Origin: Reticulitermes speratus
Taxonomy: Eukaryota > Arthropoda > Insecta > Blattodea > Rhinotermitidae
Assembly (NCBI GenBank): GCA_021186555.1
Contig: JAJKFL010000014.1
Span: forward strand, 33,848,033-33,912,032
DNA length: 64,000 nucleotides
Direction: 5' to 3'
In this document: positions 1 to 14,300 of the stretch, one piece after another
Numbering within the stretch: the stretch's first letter is position 1
How the letters are laid out: every line of letters begins with the position of its first letter
Program-made: the position numbers and the translations under genes
The notes under the pieces: model-generated
Told to the model about the DNA's origin: nothing
Database searches by the model: none
Seen by the model: only the letters and a program-made list of their open reading frames with translations

Positions 1-2040
1 TATTAAAATTGAAGATTGTCATTAAAAATTCTTGGCAGTGTTTTTTTATACAAATTGGAGTTGACCAAGCCCTGTTAGTTGTATTGTATTATCATGTTTC
101 AAAGTGTCTTGTAGTGTAGTCTTGTAGTCAGTAATCACCACACTACAAGATCTTAGCTACAAACAGCGCTGTTAAATCAGCTATAAGTTAAATTTGTTCG
201 TGTGGAATCCCTGAAAGCATAGGAAGGAGTGGATGTATGCACACACTCATTCTTAATCTCAGCACTAAATGGATGTGCATGGTTAGCATCATCTCCGGAG
301 CAAGAATCCCCAGCACCATTTGACCAGGCGTTTGGGTGGATCCGACAGCTAATCCGACGTTTTGTAAGAGTGAAAAATATCTTGCTTCTGCCGGGAATCG
401 GACCACTCTTCAATTAACAATAAATTAAATAAATGAATAAATTGAGAAAGCGTCATACAATGCTACGAAGCCATATGGACGAGATCTGAGGTAATATCTC
501 CTTCCGCGATGGATCCTCATTAAGACCTACAGGGTTCGAGACAGATTTTTCCTGACCTCCCGCACTTTACTTTGAAGGTTGAAAGATGTCAAGTCATGTG
601 CACGGACTAGTTCTTGCGTTAAGATAAGAGAAGTTCTCACTGGGTCTTAATAGGGTGCGTCCGCCAGCGTCGTCGATGTCGTCGTAAGAAATAACACTAC
701 ACTTAGCACAACGACGAAGTATTTTGCATTTATGGAAGACTAACAAGTACATATTAGGCGTGGCGTGTACCTTCCTAGGCTTTCATACGTTCTGAAAGCC
801 TTTACTCTGACTACAATATGCCCTACCTTCCGACCACTCTCTTTACTTTCGTATCACTCTGTTAACCGTCTGATTACTGATTTGTCACCATTAGATTGCT
901 TTTCCTGCGCTCAATCTTCTCTCGTATCTGAATTTTGAATACTTCTCTGTCCTTCCACCTATCTCATTGTCCAGGGTGACATCTTTGACAAGTGTCCTGA
1001 ACTCCTGTGATTGGTCAGGCAAAGAAAGAGGTCTGCTTTCGTTGGCTGACCAAATTTTAGGAAACCTGATTTATGTTGATTAAAAATTAATTAAGTTCTC
1101 TGTGCGAACAAAGGGCGCACAGTACAGCCGAATAGTCACATATGGTTCGGTTCAGAGTTTAGAAACATGAATTTTTCAACGCGAAAGTTTAATCCTGCAA
1201 GCGAATTTGGAATGGTCTGTTCCTTGTGACGAATGCCCTACTGTCACGACTGGAGAGAAATGGGTGAAATTCGAGAAGGCCGGGGGGTCAGAAAATCCTT
1301 CCTCAGGTAGGGTACGGATTCCGCTGCTCAGATGAGGATCTGCGCTTCCAGCATGGTCAAACAAAAAATGTAAACTGTTTCGCTTTTTCACGCTGAGGGG
1401 TGGTCTGACTGGAATTCGAGCCCAGTGAATGTTCGGCTACGGTACTGACTGTTGCGAAAATTAATATGTAAAACCTTATTCTGAGATGTAACACCGTGTA
1501 GGTAAGTACTAGCTTTTGAGGGAAGTTGTAGAATTAGTCTTCTACACTGAGGATGGAACCAGTGTGTTCGTCTGCGGCTCTGGTACCTACCTACATGACA
1601 ACACGTGCCAAATGACAATTTATTGACAAATATGAAATCTACTCATGTTAAGCGATGAACAGATTTTGAGATGGAATATCTGTGCTGATTTCCCCTTTAA
1701 AAAAGTAGATCCTGACTTGTGCTGGGGAAGTACAAGGTTCGAATCTCGGCCGAGACACTGACTATTATGACGCTGTTGTGGGTTTTCTCGGTTACCCCAA
1801 ATAAATTCCTGGATAGTACCGCAAATTAGCCATGACTGCTTCCACATTATTTCCTAGTCATCCTTACTTAGTCATCCTACCATTCGACGTTCTATAGTCC
1901 TAGAGAATGAAAGCATCCTTAATAAGCCATAAATCAGTAGCATAAATATTCTCATTATGAAACAATTCCATCTACATTTTGAAAAGAACATATAGGTTAA
2001 CTATTGTTAAAGTTACAAAATAAGATAAAAGGTCTGGAGT
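1..2040. other. Upstream region, repeat fragments, no gene recognised
   Basis: No coding exon is convincing here; the open frames are short and lack conserved protein patterns. Pieces that look like old tRNA-derived SINE bodies are present (about 205-415 on the minus strand, and about 1700-1850 where a B-box-like GGTTCGAATCTCG occurs on the plus strand). The remainder is AT-rich unique-looking sequence. Confidence 0.6.
205..415 (-). repeat. Diverged SINE fragment (family A-related)
   Basis: Read on the minus strand, this has the order seen in the copies at 26095-26375 and 30950-31170: a B-box-like GGTCCGATTCCCGGC, then a GGATCCACCCA block, then a segment ending in a TTAGTGCTGAG-type block. 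It is diverged and carries no open product. Confidence 0.5.
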
Positions 2041-2074
2041 TTTCTCCTTTAGAGCGTTGTAGCCAACACACTGT

Positions 2075-2088
2075 GTCGTCATGGAAAC
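2075..2088 (+). promoter_or_regulatory. X-box-like (RFX) motif upstream of the CD36-family gene
   Basis: The 14-mer GTCGTCATGGAAAC fits the ciliary X-box consensus GTHNYY-AT-RRNAAC at every constrained position. It ends 102 bases before the ATG at 2191, where X-boxes of ciliary and sensory-neuron genes usually lie. RFX factors bind such sites in ciliated sensory neurons. The match is seen in the sequence; function is inference. Confidence 0.4.
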
Positions 2089-2190
2089 GGTAGTTCGAAG
2101 GATGCAGAAAGGGACTCCTGGCTATTAATGACACGGACGGCGCTGGTGTTGACAGTTGTTTTGCGGCGCTGGCGGTTGTAGGTTCGCAGC

Positions 2191-2310
2191 ATGAAACAAA
2201 CTAACACTGTAATTGTTTGTACAGCAGTCTTAGGGTTCATCGTGTTCGTAGCTGGTTTTTCTTTGGGGTGGTTCGGATTTCCTGCATTAATCGTACACGA
2301 GATAAAACAA
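2191..2310 (+). CDS. CD36-family gene, exon 1
   Basis: The exon encodes 40 residues from MKQTNTV and ends in phase 0 at a strong donor, CAA|GTAAGT. It contains the first membrane helix ([20 protein letters not shown]), which in this family acts as an uncleaved signal anchor. The start is chosen because only a few residues precede the helix, as in SNMPs. Confidence 0.85.
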
Positions 2311-5300
2311 GTAAGTACAGCCTATAGAACAAGTAACAATAAAGTACGTATACAAAGAATTTGCTTCTTTGCTTTCAAATATTTAAGTCCATATATCAAT
2401 ATAAGCGGGGATAACGAACTAATGACTGCACAATTAATGAAATACATTCGTACATAATTTCCTCTAGTACTGAATATGTCATATATGAACAGAAAGTTGA
2501 GCATAATTAACTTTTTTTAATATTTAACGTATAAAGTTTAATATAGAAATTTAGACATATTTATAAATTGTGTTTATAAAAAACCCGTTCACTTGCCTGG
2601 CCACAAGTTTTTATTAAATATTCACATCCAATGAAGAAATTAATATAAAAGTTTATCGACCACCGTACTAAATTTGAGGTTTCTACGACGGTAAAAATTT
2701 AGATTTCTATCTTCCGGTTTATGAAGCCGCGTAATCTTGTAAATGGTCAACACGTTTTGGAAACTGATGCCAATATCTCCCGGGTAAAAAATTTGTTTGT
2801 TGCATTTCAAAAAACCCTTATAACTTAGACAACGATATACCATATTTAATCGAAATCGCTTAACCGTGTAAAGCACAAGGGTTGCTGAACATTCCATCTG
2901 CTTTAACATTAAGAAAATTTGCTTTCAGAACACAGACTATTTTTCTGTTACCTTATGGCCTTCAAAATTGACCTAGATTATTTTCCTAAATCACATTACA
3001 TGGACCTCCTTTATAGTAGAGAAACACTGTGTCTTTTGTGGTATAGGAACCGAGTTTTTATCTATAATTATATAAATTTGAAACTTCAAAGTGCTAAGCA
3101 TTTTCCAGCGTATATATCTCATGTGCGAAATTCATTTTTGTGTTTACTTCATGAAATTATTGCAAATAACATAAAAATTACGAAATTGAAAACCTCCACT
3201 TAGTATGCACGAGATACGTCAACAGTTCTTATGGAGGTCACCTGTGAAAAAAAATGCTTTTTTGCGACGTATGCAGCAAGGTCATTCATTGTTTAGCTTT
3301 GAAAAATGTACACTGTCCTCTTACAGTATAAACTATTTCCTACCTCAATGTTAACTCCACAAATGTCCATATCAGATTGTCTACGTACCTACCATTTTTA
3401 TTATCCACACATTAATTTTTTAAGGCATATGATACAGGCTGACTGCACCGATAAGCATAGGGACTATACAACAAACGGAGCGACGTTATACGCAATCGAT
3501 CTCAGCCTTGTGACAAAACAAAAGGAAGGAACACAATCGTGTTCCATGTTGTTACTAACGCAGAGTGCACTCATAACTATGGACGGAGGAGTATTTTACA
3601 TCTCTGCACAATGAATGTTTTGTGCCTGTCAGTCCACATATTTCATGTCCAAAACTACTGACGGGATTGCCATTAAATTTGATAGTTGGGTGTACATTTA
3701 CGTCTTTCTTGGTACTTAAAGATTTGTTTATTTCGGCCCACTGTAAATGCCATTTTATTTATTTTTGACATAGGGACCGTTGTTGTGATTAATGCAAGAA
3801 CAGTTTTAATGCAGGGTACTTATGTTATCTGAAAATCAGCTCCTACGCTACAAGTATGGGCGGGAGGGTGAATGGGCTACGTTAACACGATAAAAAACCG
3901 ACAGAATTTGGCAACACATGTTGGTCAGATAAAATAATGAGCCCACTGCAATACTCCTATCCGTAATGCCGCCACGATGGCAAACGATTTTCTGTCGCTC
4001 GAAGGCGTGAATATGTGTAAAACTAGAAACATGGTTTATATTACATGGACAATGGACATTGCACCTTTGACAAGGGAACTTTAGTGTTATACACATCGTA
4101 TATAAGCTAGGTAACTCGCCCCTGAGCTGTACTTCACCGAAGTCTTCTGCAACGGCATAGCGCAAGAGGATTCATTATTCATATCAAAGAAACCCATTAC
4201 CGTTAATTGTACCTATACGTAAACACATTGCCCCGTTACGGTACGTTTATACACTGCATTGCTTTTGAATGGAATTGTTTATCTCATCAATATCCCTAAT
4301 GGTACACTATATCTCATTTTAATTATCTAAATTTTCAATATCCTATATTACATTTAGTAATTCAGAGCAGCGAAAGTCATAATTGATAATCCTATCAACC
4401 ATCATAATTGGTAGTCCTGTAAAACGAGAAAGTTAGCTAAGACGTTAATGCTTCTGGCTTGTGTCCCGAAATTGCCAAATTCGAATACCGGATTTAAGCC
4501 GACTGTTCCTGCAGATTCACCTAGCACAAGTATTAGTCTGTACCGGCAGGTAAACTCCGAAACAATGCCACATAATTTTACACTTTTTATTCTATAATAT
4601 AGACAGCCTAGTATGATTTCACTACGTGGTTTTGGAATTTTATTGACTTCAGTTTAAAAAATATAAGGCTCCAAGGAATAATATTTGTAATTTCAAACAT
4701 GTTATTTTTGAATTCCGCAAACGTGTCCAAATTTATAGCAGATACAAACCAATTTCTGCTTCTTCTCTTTGCTTTTCCGTGTCGTGCTGAGCACTTATAC
4801 AGAAATTATCGCTAAGAATACATGGCAGTCTGCTGGTATTTTTAACACAGCTATTGCAGTATAGAGTGAAGTATTAATCCACTATTATTTTAGCATTAAC
4901 ATTTAACAGGTGATCCTGATAAGAATAACACATAAAAGTCTGGGTCTTACCTCGAAGTGAACATAACTGTTATGAAATTAATTTAGCTAATGATGTTCAG
5001 GATGATTATCTTCCTTCAGAGAACCGCTTAAAATAAAAAATAATTTGTCGCTTTGCTTCATTTCATAAATTCTTTATCTTCAAAAAATTTAAAAGATTCG
5101 AATAGACTCTGTTGTGAACAACATGTGTGATAGAAAGTCTGATTTATTTAACGTAAAAACAGGTGGTATATATGTGATTACTTTTACCCACTAAAGTGTT
5201 TTAAACAATTCACATACAAATCATTAAAAGTCAGTACATTTTAGGGAGCGATGGTTTAATAATTTACATGCAACTTAAAAATATTAAAATATTTAATACA

Positions 5301-8300
5301 AAAGCTTATTTTATCCTTCACGATGTACTTCAGTCTAGAGTCAGAAATAAGCTCCAAAATTATTGACCTATAGTCTCAAGTCTTTGGGCCGGGATAGCAT
5401 AGTCGGTATAGTGACTCGCTACGGGCTGGACGGTCCGGGGATCGAATCCCGGCGAGGGCGAGATTTTCCGCAGCCGTTCAGACCGGCCCTGGGGCCCACC
5501 CAGCCTCCTGTACAATGGGTACCGGGTCTCTTTCCCGGGGGTAAAGCGGCAGGGTCGTGGAGTTGACCATCCACCCTCATCTAGTGCCAGGGCTAAAGAA
5601 AGAGTACAGCTATACCTCTACTCCCCCTCTGGGCCTTTATGGCCCATTCTAGGGAGAAATTTACCTTTCCCGTGTGGTGGCCGGGAATCAGAATAGCCCC
5701 AACGTAGCCTATGCGTGTCGTAAGAGGCGACTAAAATGGGGACCCAGTGCCTGGGGGTATAACTGGGCCACCCTGCCTCCGGAAGACATAAATACGGAGA
5801 CACTGGAGAAGGAAATCTCACATAAAACCCGGTCCACCAGAGTGGTGGTTAGGCAAGGAACTAACAACCCCCTCCTGTAAAACATTTAATTGTTCAGAAG
5901 CCCAGGGAGGGTAAGGTCAAACTCAAAACATCGTAATGCCATAGCAGAAGAAGAAGTAGAGAAGATTGTCTCACGTCTAGTTGACATACTTTTCTATCAA
6001 AGGGTCTTTGATTTTTTCGAAAGAAAACAAGATCTTAAAAATTAGGTCACGTACCTACACGACATGAAATGTTAAGTATATGTACCACGCCAAGTGATAC
6101 AGAATTAAAGGTAAGCATGTACAACACCCAAAATATCCAAAATTAATATTAAGTGTACTTATTGCCACAAATGCACCAAAATGAAGTGTAATTATATTAG
6201 CCACTCAAAATTACTCCGAAAGTAATATTAAGTTCACCTACCACCCTATATGCTCCAAAATTAATGATAAGTATGCTTTCCACTGAAAACGTGAAAATAA
6301 GCAGACTCACGCCACATAAAGAAAATCAAAATTAACTAAATTGGTTCGAAATTAACGGTAAGCATATTTGCCACTTGCAAATAAACAAAATAAGTGGTAG
6401 GTGTACTTCTTACCACAACATGTATCCTGCGCTAAGAATGCTTACTGCTCTGATTATACCAAAAGTAGTGATATGCATTACCACTCAAGTGCACAAGAAT
6501 GGTAACTTGCCACTCCAAATATATAAAAAAATGACGGTAAGGGCACGTAGATTTTATGGTGCGTAATGGGAACTCCAAGCCACGAACCAATTAAAATAGA
6601 TTATTATACTACGTACCTTTCCACCATGACTTTCGGCGAGATGCACTGTAGTGAAAACAGAGCTCTCGACGCCATCAGATTAGCAGCAGAGGTCCTATCA
6701 TTTCCTGCGCCGTTGCGGGAAATCTAAAGCACACCATACAGCCAAACTCATGTTTGTGCTATATGCAAAATGAATGTAATTGTAAGTATATGCAATTAAA
6801 TATGCACCATGTCGACACCCTTTTCAAAGAACATATGCATTTCTTAATGTAAAAGTATATGTTTTTCACATGGGCTTGTAGAATGAGACGTTCTTGAATG
6901 GAGTGCAGAAGCTTGATTTGAACTACATGTGAAGTCTAGATTATAAATAAAAATAAATAAAATAAGCCTATAATATCCCATGAGGGCAAAGGCCTCCTGC
7001 TATGTGCAGGGTGAGCTCTGAGAGTGCTCGCTAGGTGAGCTAGTCCTAGCAAGCTGTTGGGTACTAACACGTGATCCTACCAGATCTGGATTACAAGTGG
7101 CCATTTGTTAAAACTAGTTGGGGACTGAGACTGACCACAGAAAGTAGCTTGCATAATTTTCTTTATAATTAGTGTTTGACTTTATCCTAGAGTCTTTTCT
7201 AGCATGATCTGCTTCTAGCCTGATATTTTGCCATAGCTTGCACAGTTTACATAATTATAGTGTCTGAACTGCTCTTAGTGACTTCTCAAGTCTTCTCCAT
7301 TCAGTCCTATTCCTGGCCACACGTGTCCACTGCCTGCCCACTATTTCGGTGAATAAGGCGGACCAACGTGTTCTAGGTCGTCCCACGTTCCTCTTTCCTG
7401 TCCTAGGGTCCCACATCGTCGCTGCATAGGCCCATCTTGATTCATGCAGTCTTGATACGTGGCCTCCCCACTTCCACTTCAGCTGAGCTGCAGTTTGTAC
7501 GCCATCTTTTGTGCCTAACTGTTTCCTGACATCTTCGTTTCTTATTATACTGAACCGAAATTAACTTAACCCATTCTTGTCCTGTAACACTTGGTCGACA
7601 CACATTATAAAGATTTACTATCTTTCAGCAGCTTTAAAGCACGCGAACTTACTGATAGAGGACTATTTCTTGGACCGTACAATACATTTCAATAATTTAC
7701 ATCAATAGTATAAATTATGGTAATCATACAAATACAAAGTATAATTGTCTGAAATGTGAGGTTTCAACAAGCCGCCGAAAATTCAAATTTGTTATTTTTC
7801 GCTATGACACCAGCCTGCACATTCTCAATTCATAGGGCTACAATGTACACCAAATATCTCCTTTCGTTTATGGAATTTCGAAAAGTATGTAGAGAAATCT
7901 TGGGCATTTCTTACATGTATATCACTTCACAGTTTTCGTGATACTTGAAAATTCCAGTCTTCTAGGATATTATACCACATCGATTGGTGATTAGTTTCCG
8001 ACGTTTCAAAGGAGACGGCTGCCTCTAAAATGTCGGTAAAATTCCACAAGCCGACACGACATCGTATCCCCAAGAAATTAGATCTTCTTCAACGTTGCTA
8101 ATGGGAGATGAAAACTCGTACTTCTGATGTATTTGCAATTTGCTTCAGAACGTACTTTTGGTGAATGGAACAGAAGCATATGAGAGATGGCGCAAGCTGC
8201 CCGTGGCGCTGTACTTCAAAGTTTATATATTCAATGTGACCAATCCTGATGACGTGCAGAACGGAGCCAATCCAGTCGTGATGGAAGTCGGACCCTACGT

Positions 8301-11300
8301 ATACGAGTAAGTAGACCTACAGAAATTAACAGTAGTTGCTATATACCGCCTGCTTTGACATAAAAACTCTGCAGTTTGCCCATGCTGTATATTTTCTGTA
8401 TATTTCTTAGGATTCTAAGACTTGAGGACAATTATTTCCTTATGCAACATAAAAAGTTCCGTTTTATAATGAAGCTGCAGTATGTTTACAGTGAGGTATG
8501 AAAGATGTGAACAATAGTTTTAAATATTATTTAGAAGAATTTCATGTTTAAAATGTTTAATTCGAAACAAGAGTTCATATACAACATCCAAAATGAAGTA
8601 GGCCTACACATTTTCAGGAACTGTTCTTTGCCAACCCTCACACTTTATTGTTTGACCAACCTTATTTCCGTCTAGACACGAACTCGTAGAAGAGGTAGAT
8701 TTCATTTCTACTGCAGGCAAGTTAAAGGTAAAGTTCTCCCTAGAACAGGCCATGAAGGCCCAGAGGGGGAGTAGAGGTATAGCTCTACTCTTTCTTTAAA
8801 CCTGACACTAGATGAGGGTGGGTGGTCAACGCCACGCCGCGGCCGCTTTACCCCCGGGAATGACCCGGTACCCATTGTACAGGAGGCTGGATGGACCCCA
8901 GGGCCGGTCTGGACGGCTGCGAAAAATCTCTCCCCCACCGGAATTCGATCCCCGGACCGTCCAGCCCGTAGCGAGTCGCTATACCGACTACGCTATCCCG
9001 GCCCATTTTGAAAAATGTGTATTTACTTATATTTACATATTTATTTCTTATTAAATTTCACCACGCGTTAATTTCTTTGACCCCATCGTATTTATTATAA
9101 AGTTAGAGCCAACGAAACCCCGCGCCATTTGTAATTGATAAAGCGTACTTCAATAATCTGTGGCTAGTGAGTATTTGAGGAGCAATTCAGTACTGCATCG
9201 GATAAGCAGCATACAGTGAAGATATGTAATAACGGAATAAATAGGGGAAGACCGCCTATATTGGACCCCCTAAGAACAAAAGCGTTTTGACACGAATATT
9301 GAAGGAGAAGAATTAAAAAAAATAATGTTCTCTCACAAACGCATTTATTAAGTATTGAACCACATACTTATTATTTTCCTTATTGCACAAAAAAGTACAT
9401 TTTAAAAATGATTCTTAAAAGCCAGCATCGGTCCAATTTAAGAATACATATTCCTAAATTGGACCATAATGAAAACAATATTTCACAGTGCACAAAATAC
9501 AGAGTGATTCATGAGTTAAAGACATTGTTGTAGGAGATGATTCCTGAGATCTTTGTGATCAATAAAGTTCATATAAGCAACTCTCCGATTTTGAACGGTT
9601 GTGGAGTTATGATCGCTTGAATCTTAGAGCAAAAGGTAAGGATTATTGAAAAGATATGGAATAAAAATAATAAGCAAACACATTACCTGAGAAATTTAGG
9701 GTATAAATAAATGTAACTTCATGTCATTACCTTTAATTCACACTGACCTGTGTTTAAAGCAGGTTTTCGAAAATTCCACCCTCATCCGCCACCTGGACGA
9801 TCGGTTGTGAATAGTCCGCGTTGCTTGCTGCAGTTTCAGCTGACAAGGAAAACCCCACCTGCAGAGTCGAGTTACACGAATTGCGTTCAAGCGCAAGAGA
9901 TAAGCCTGGAATGTTTTACATCACTCGCCTTCATTGGTACGAACAAACATGTTAACGGTCGCACGCAGCACGCGCGGTTCACAGCAGAGGGTTTATGAGA
10001 GGTAAAGAAAGCCCATAGCACCATGAGTAGAACCCATATTGATAGGAACGTTTTTGATCACAAAGACCTCATGAACCATCTCCTACAGTGATGTCCATAA
10101 CTCATGATTCACCGTATACACAAATCGTCTAAATGCATTCTTCACAATGGTACTTCTTCGGTCCCACCTTTGCACAATCTTGGTGAACCCGCTCCCGGCA
10201 CCCAGTACGTTGGATAATATCACGCATTTCGTCCAATTTGCACAGTTTACAAAACCAGCTCGGCCTACGTTCTGCAACGCTCTCTGAGAAGGCAAGCTTG
10301 CGATTCTTAGTTCCACATGAGACTTTATTTTCCAGCTGCACTTTGTGAGGTGAGCTGGTGAGGACGGTAGCAGCCGTTGTCTTCCTTGTCCTTACTCCAT
10401 TGCTTTTAGGTAGAGGTGATATTTCTTCAACCTTCCTGTAAGGAGTTGTCGACTTTGGTTTTAGGCCCGTTTTTTCTTGTCGAATATTGGAAGAGGTTGC
10501 TGCCTGACATTCTGTGACTGAATTTGTATTTCCAGCTGACGGATAAGATTCTTGTATCGATGTCGCAAAGTCACTGTCTTGAAATACGTTTGGATAAACT
10601 GACCAAATTCCTGTTCTGGCGAATCCAGTTACTGCGTTGGCTACACTTACAGCTCGTCCATAAAATTTTCCAAGCAATTCACTTATCTGAAATTGTGTGA
10701 TTTTTCTCATAGGGTGTTGTCGCATCCACTTATCGCACGCCTGATTGAAATACACGGAAAGTGGTTTAAGAAAGGCCACGTCCAATGGCTGTAAGCGATG
10801 TGTGGTGTGTGCTGGGAGGGACAGCAGTATCACTCCATTCTCTCTTGCCAAATTGATAGCTTGAAGGTTTTCTGTATGGGTTGTATGCCCATCCAGCAGA
10901 AGTAATACTTTTGTCTCTTAGCTTGGTTTCGTGGTTTGTATAAAATGTATGAGCCACTGAACAAAAACGTCGCTCGTGATCCAGCCATTTTCTATGCAGG
11001 CAAACTGTGTACCTGGAGGAGCCCCTGTCGAGAGTTCAAACTTGAAGCGTAGCCTCTTAAATATGAGCAACGGTAAAAGAAACATCCCGGCAGCCCTTAT
11101 GCTATATATTCACGTTGTGTTCGTTTCTCTCCCTGCACTTGTCTCTTGTCCCAACTTGGTGTTTACCCTTACGGGCTAACACTTTTTGTGGTTTTTGGAC
11201 AGTCGAAAGAGTAGTTTCATCCATATTAAATATCCGTCCAGCATCCAAGTTATTTTCGTGAATAATCTTGTCCAAGACACTGAAAAATTCCGTAACATTT

Positions 11301-14300
11301 ACTTTGCAGAAACCTCGACCTCTGGCCACAGAGGTTGCTTCAGGCTGATGGATTGATACTTCAGGGTGACGAGCAATGAATCCATAATACCACTTGTCGC
11401 CAGCCATTTTCTTTTCGTGGCTGAATCTGTGGGGCAAATTGTTTATCTCTGCCATTTCATATGCCAAGCGCCGGAGATCTTTTCTCGTCAATCCAAAAAG
11501 TCTTTCTTCCAACTGCAGCTCATGATTTACTAGATCAATCTCAACTTCTTCAGGCAGGTCAGCAGTTCGTCCGAACAACTCTTTATGTCCTACAGCATTT
11601 ATGTTGGTCCCACCAATTCGCCTATTCAGGGTTGCTTTCGGCACACTGTAAGGTCGTGCTGCGCAATTAAGTCCCATATCGCCATTCCGATATGCAGCCA
11701 GTGCTCTCTCCATCGTTTCTTCTTCTCACGTTTCGTATTTGCCTGGATTCCACATCTTAATTATCACACAAACTGAGAATCATCAAAAGGATAATTAAAT
11801 TCAACTTGAAATGCACGTACTGAACTCAGTTCACAAATTTACTTGCTAATTAATAAACCTCAGAGCTTCGAGAATTTATACAGAAGAGTTTGATCTCATT
11901 TTCCTAAAATGGACCACTCGAAATTGCTGGTCCAATATCGAAAATTACTGCCGGTCCAATTTAGAACAACACGCCAATTTTCTTTTCACCAAAGACACTT
12001 AGAGACCGGATGGCACAGTATTATATGTTGAGGCCCCAATTTTATCCAAAGGAAGTTCTGTTTGCACATCTGTAGATGGAACTTACCTCAGCCAAACAGA
12101 GCTAAATTCACAAACGTAGATGTAGAAGTAAAAACAAGATGAAGCACTTATACAACACAATCAAACACGCCAAAACGAGCCAAGCTTCCTGATCACTGCT
12201 AAACTTCCTCCTTTACTCAGAACGACAACAAGCTTCAACTTTTTGCCGCTGGAGTGCAGACCATTACTATCTGTCTGCTTCTAGAGCAATGGTCCAATTT
12301 ACGCGGTCTTCCCCTCCACAAATTCGAGATGAATCTGAATTGATAACTTCAAGCTCTCGTTCGGGAAAGAGACCTCTGTGCCCAATGGATAAGAAACCAG
12401 ATGATCCAACGTGTTATTTCTTACAGTCTTATAAAAATTACTGCCTCAATCAGTAAAGCATACTTTATGTTCCTATTTGCAGCACGTGGCCTTTAGTGTC
12501 AACGAAAGGAATGCCGGGTAAATAGTTAGTTATTTAGTTAGCTGTTCTGCTAGTTACAGGTAAATTGACTCTCATATGCCGAGAAAGTAATGTGTGGGAA
12601 CACAAAACACGTAGCGTTGCAGTATTGATATTCCTATCGTAATTATTAAACATCGGTTTATGTGTTGCTATATTCCTTGGGTTAAAAACTTCTAAAATAT
12701 GCTGGACGAAATATGTGGGAATAAAAAGGCGTGTCATTAACAATCATAGATGTGTTCTTGGATGGACTGTATTTACCTTACCTACTGACATTCTAACTTC
12801 GACGATTTTAAATTAGATTATGTTGTGCATTATTTACAGATACACAACAGTCTTTGAGATAACTTTTTCTAAGGTAGCCACGACATTGAGTGGAAAATTT
12901 GTATCTGTTCTTGACGTAATGAACACTTGACTCCTAGCCCATTCTTCTCATATAGATGTTTCCGTTTCAGTCAGTACCGAGAGAAATTCGATGTCGAAGA
13001 CGAAGGTGACGACACTCTGTCCTACGTACAAAACTCGACATTTTATTTCAACAAGGAAAAGTCGGGGAACCTCTCAGAAGATGACGTAGTTACTGTAGTG
13101 AACATTGCACTTGTGGTGAGTTTAGAACGTTATCTTCAGGTGAGGAATGTTGTAAACAAAAGACTAGCAGTAGACTAACTCAATGGAGCACAGTCCTTCT
13201 TGAGTAGGTAATAGTTTCTCACATATTCAAGAAATTCTTCGCGTAGTGTAGAATGTGAACTTTAATTCCATTGTCACATGAGCTCATTTCTTGTGTTTAT
13301 CCTGAGCCAGATGAATCCAGTGCACGTTATCTCATCCTATATCTGTGAGAGCCATCTAAAATATTTTCCTCCCTTCTAGATCTAGTCCTTCTGGTTTCCG
13401 CATCAAAACCCTGTACGTATTTCTATTCGTCCCCATGCGAGACACATGCTTCCCCCATTTTACACGCCTTGACTTGATCGTCCTAAGAGTACTTGAAATT
13501 AAGCTTCTAATCATGTAGTTTGTTCAACCTCCTGATACTATCAAACAACCAAAAGAATGAAATTGTTACCCGTTACCTCTCTTACACCAGCCATTATTAA
13601 GTTTGAAACATTTTATTACTATTTTTAAACATAAGCCATATTATTTCTTGTAAAAAACATGAAAAACTGAAGCCAGTATGAACAATACGGATAGGACCGG
13701 CTGAAGATGTTACTGAAACAGATGAATTTATTAAGGAAAAGGCGCAAGAAATCAGAAAGCACTTTAGCTTTGCACATTTCACATCAGCAGTGGATGGTGA
13801 CACTGCTTCATACTGCGTCACGGTTTATAACAGCTTTTAGAACAAGGGGATACGGCAGATAAAAACGCAGTAGTTTGCGAAAACTTACTGCTAAAGAGGT
13901 TCAAATATGTACTGAAAAAATCCATTACATTTTGAACATAACAGTGACTACAAGAACAAGATGCAACACTCTGTAGTTCTGGACATTGTGATCTCAAAAG
14001 TTAGTGAGATGGAAGTCTAAAAAATGAGACGTACTTCACACAAACTGAATGAAGGTGATTTGCAATTAATGTAAAATATAAATATTCTTCTACAATATTC
14101 TTATTTCATAATATTCTTTATTTTACGTACATGCCTCGAATTTGAATTTAGAGTATTTCAATTTATTTCCAACCCCGATGTATTTCCACATTCGATAAAC
14201 CGCCACATATTGCTGCAAAAAAAATATTGGCGCTCTATCGCGGTCTGACTGTATTTTAAGATCTTGCAGGTCAGAACCCACGCTCAGATCCACCGCCTGA

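Noticed and set aside
5386-5470. Candidate tRNA gene, because of A-box and B-box sequences (also at 8930-9004 and 30230-30299)
   Set aside because: These are SINE heads: the cloverleaf is not intact and each is followed by the repeated SINE body.
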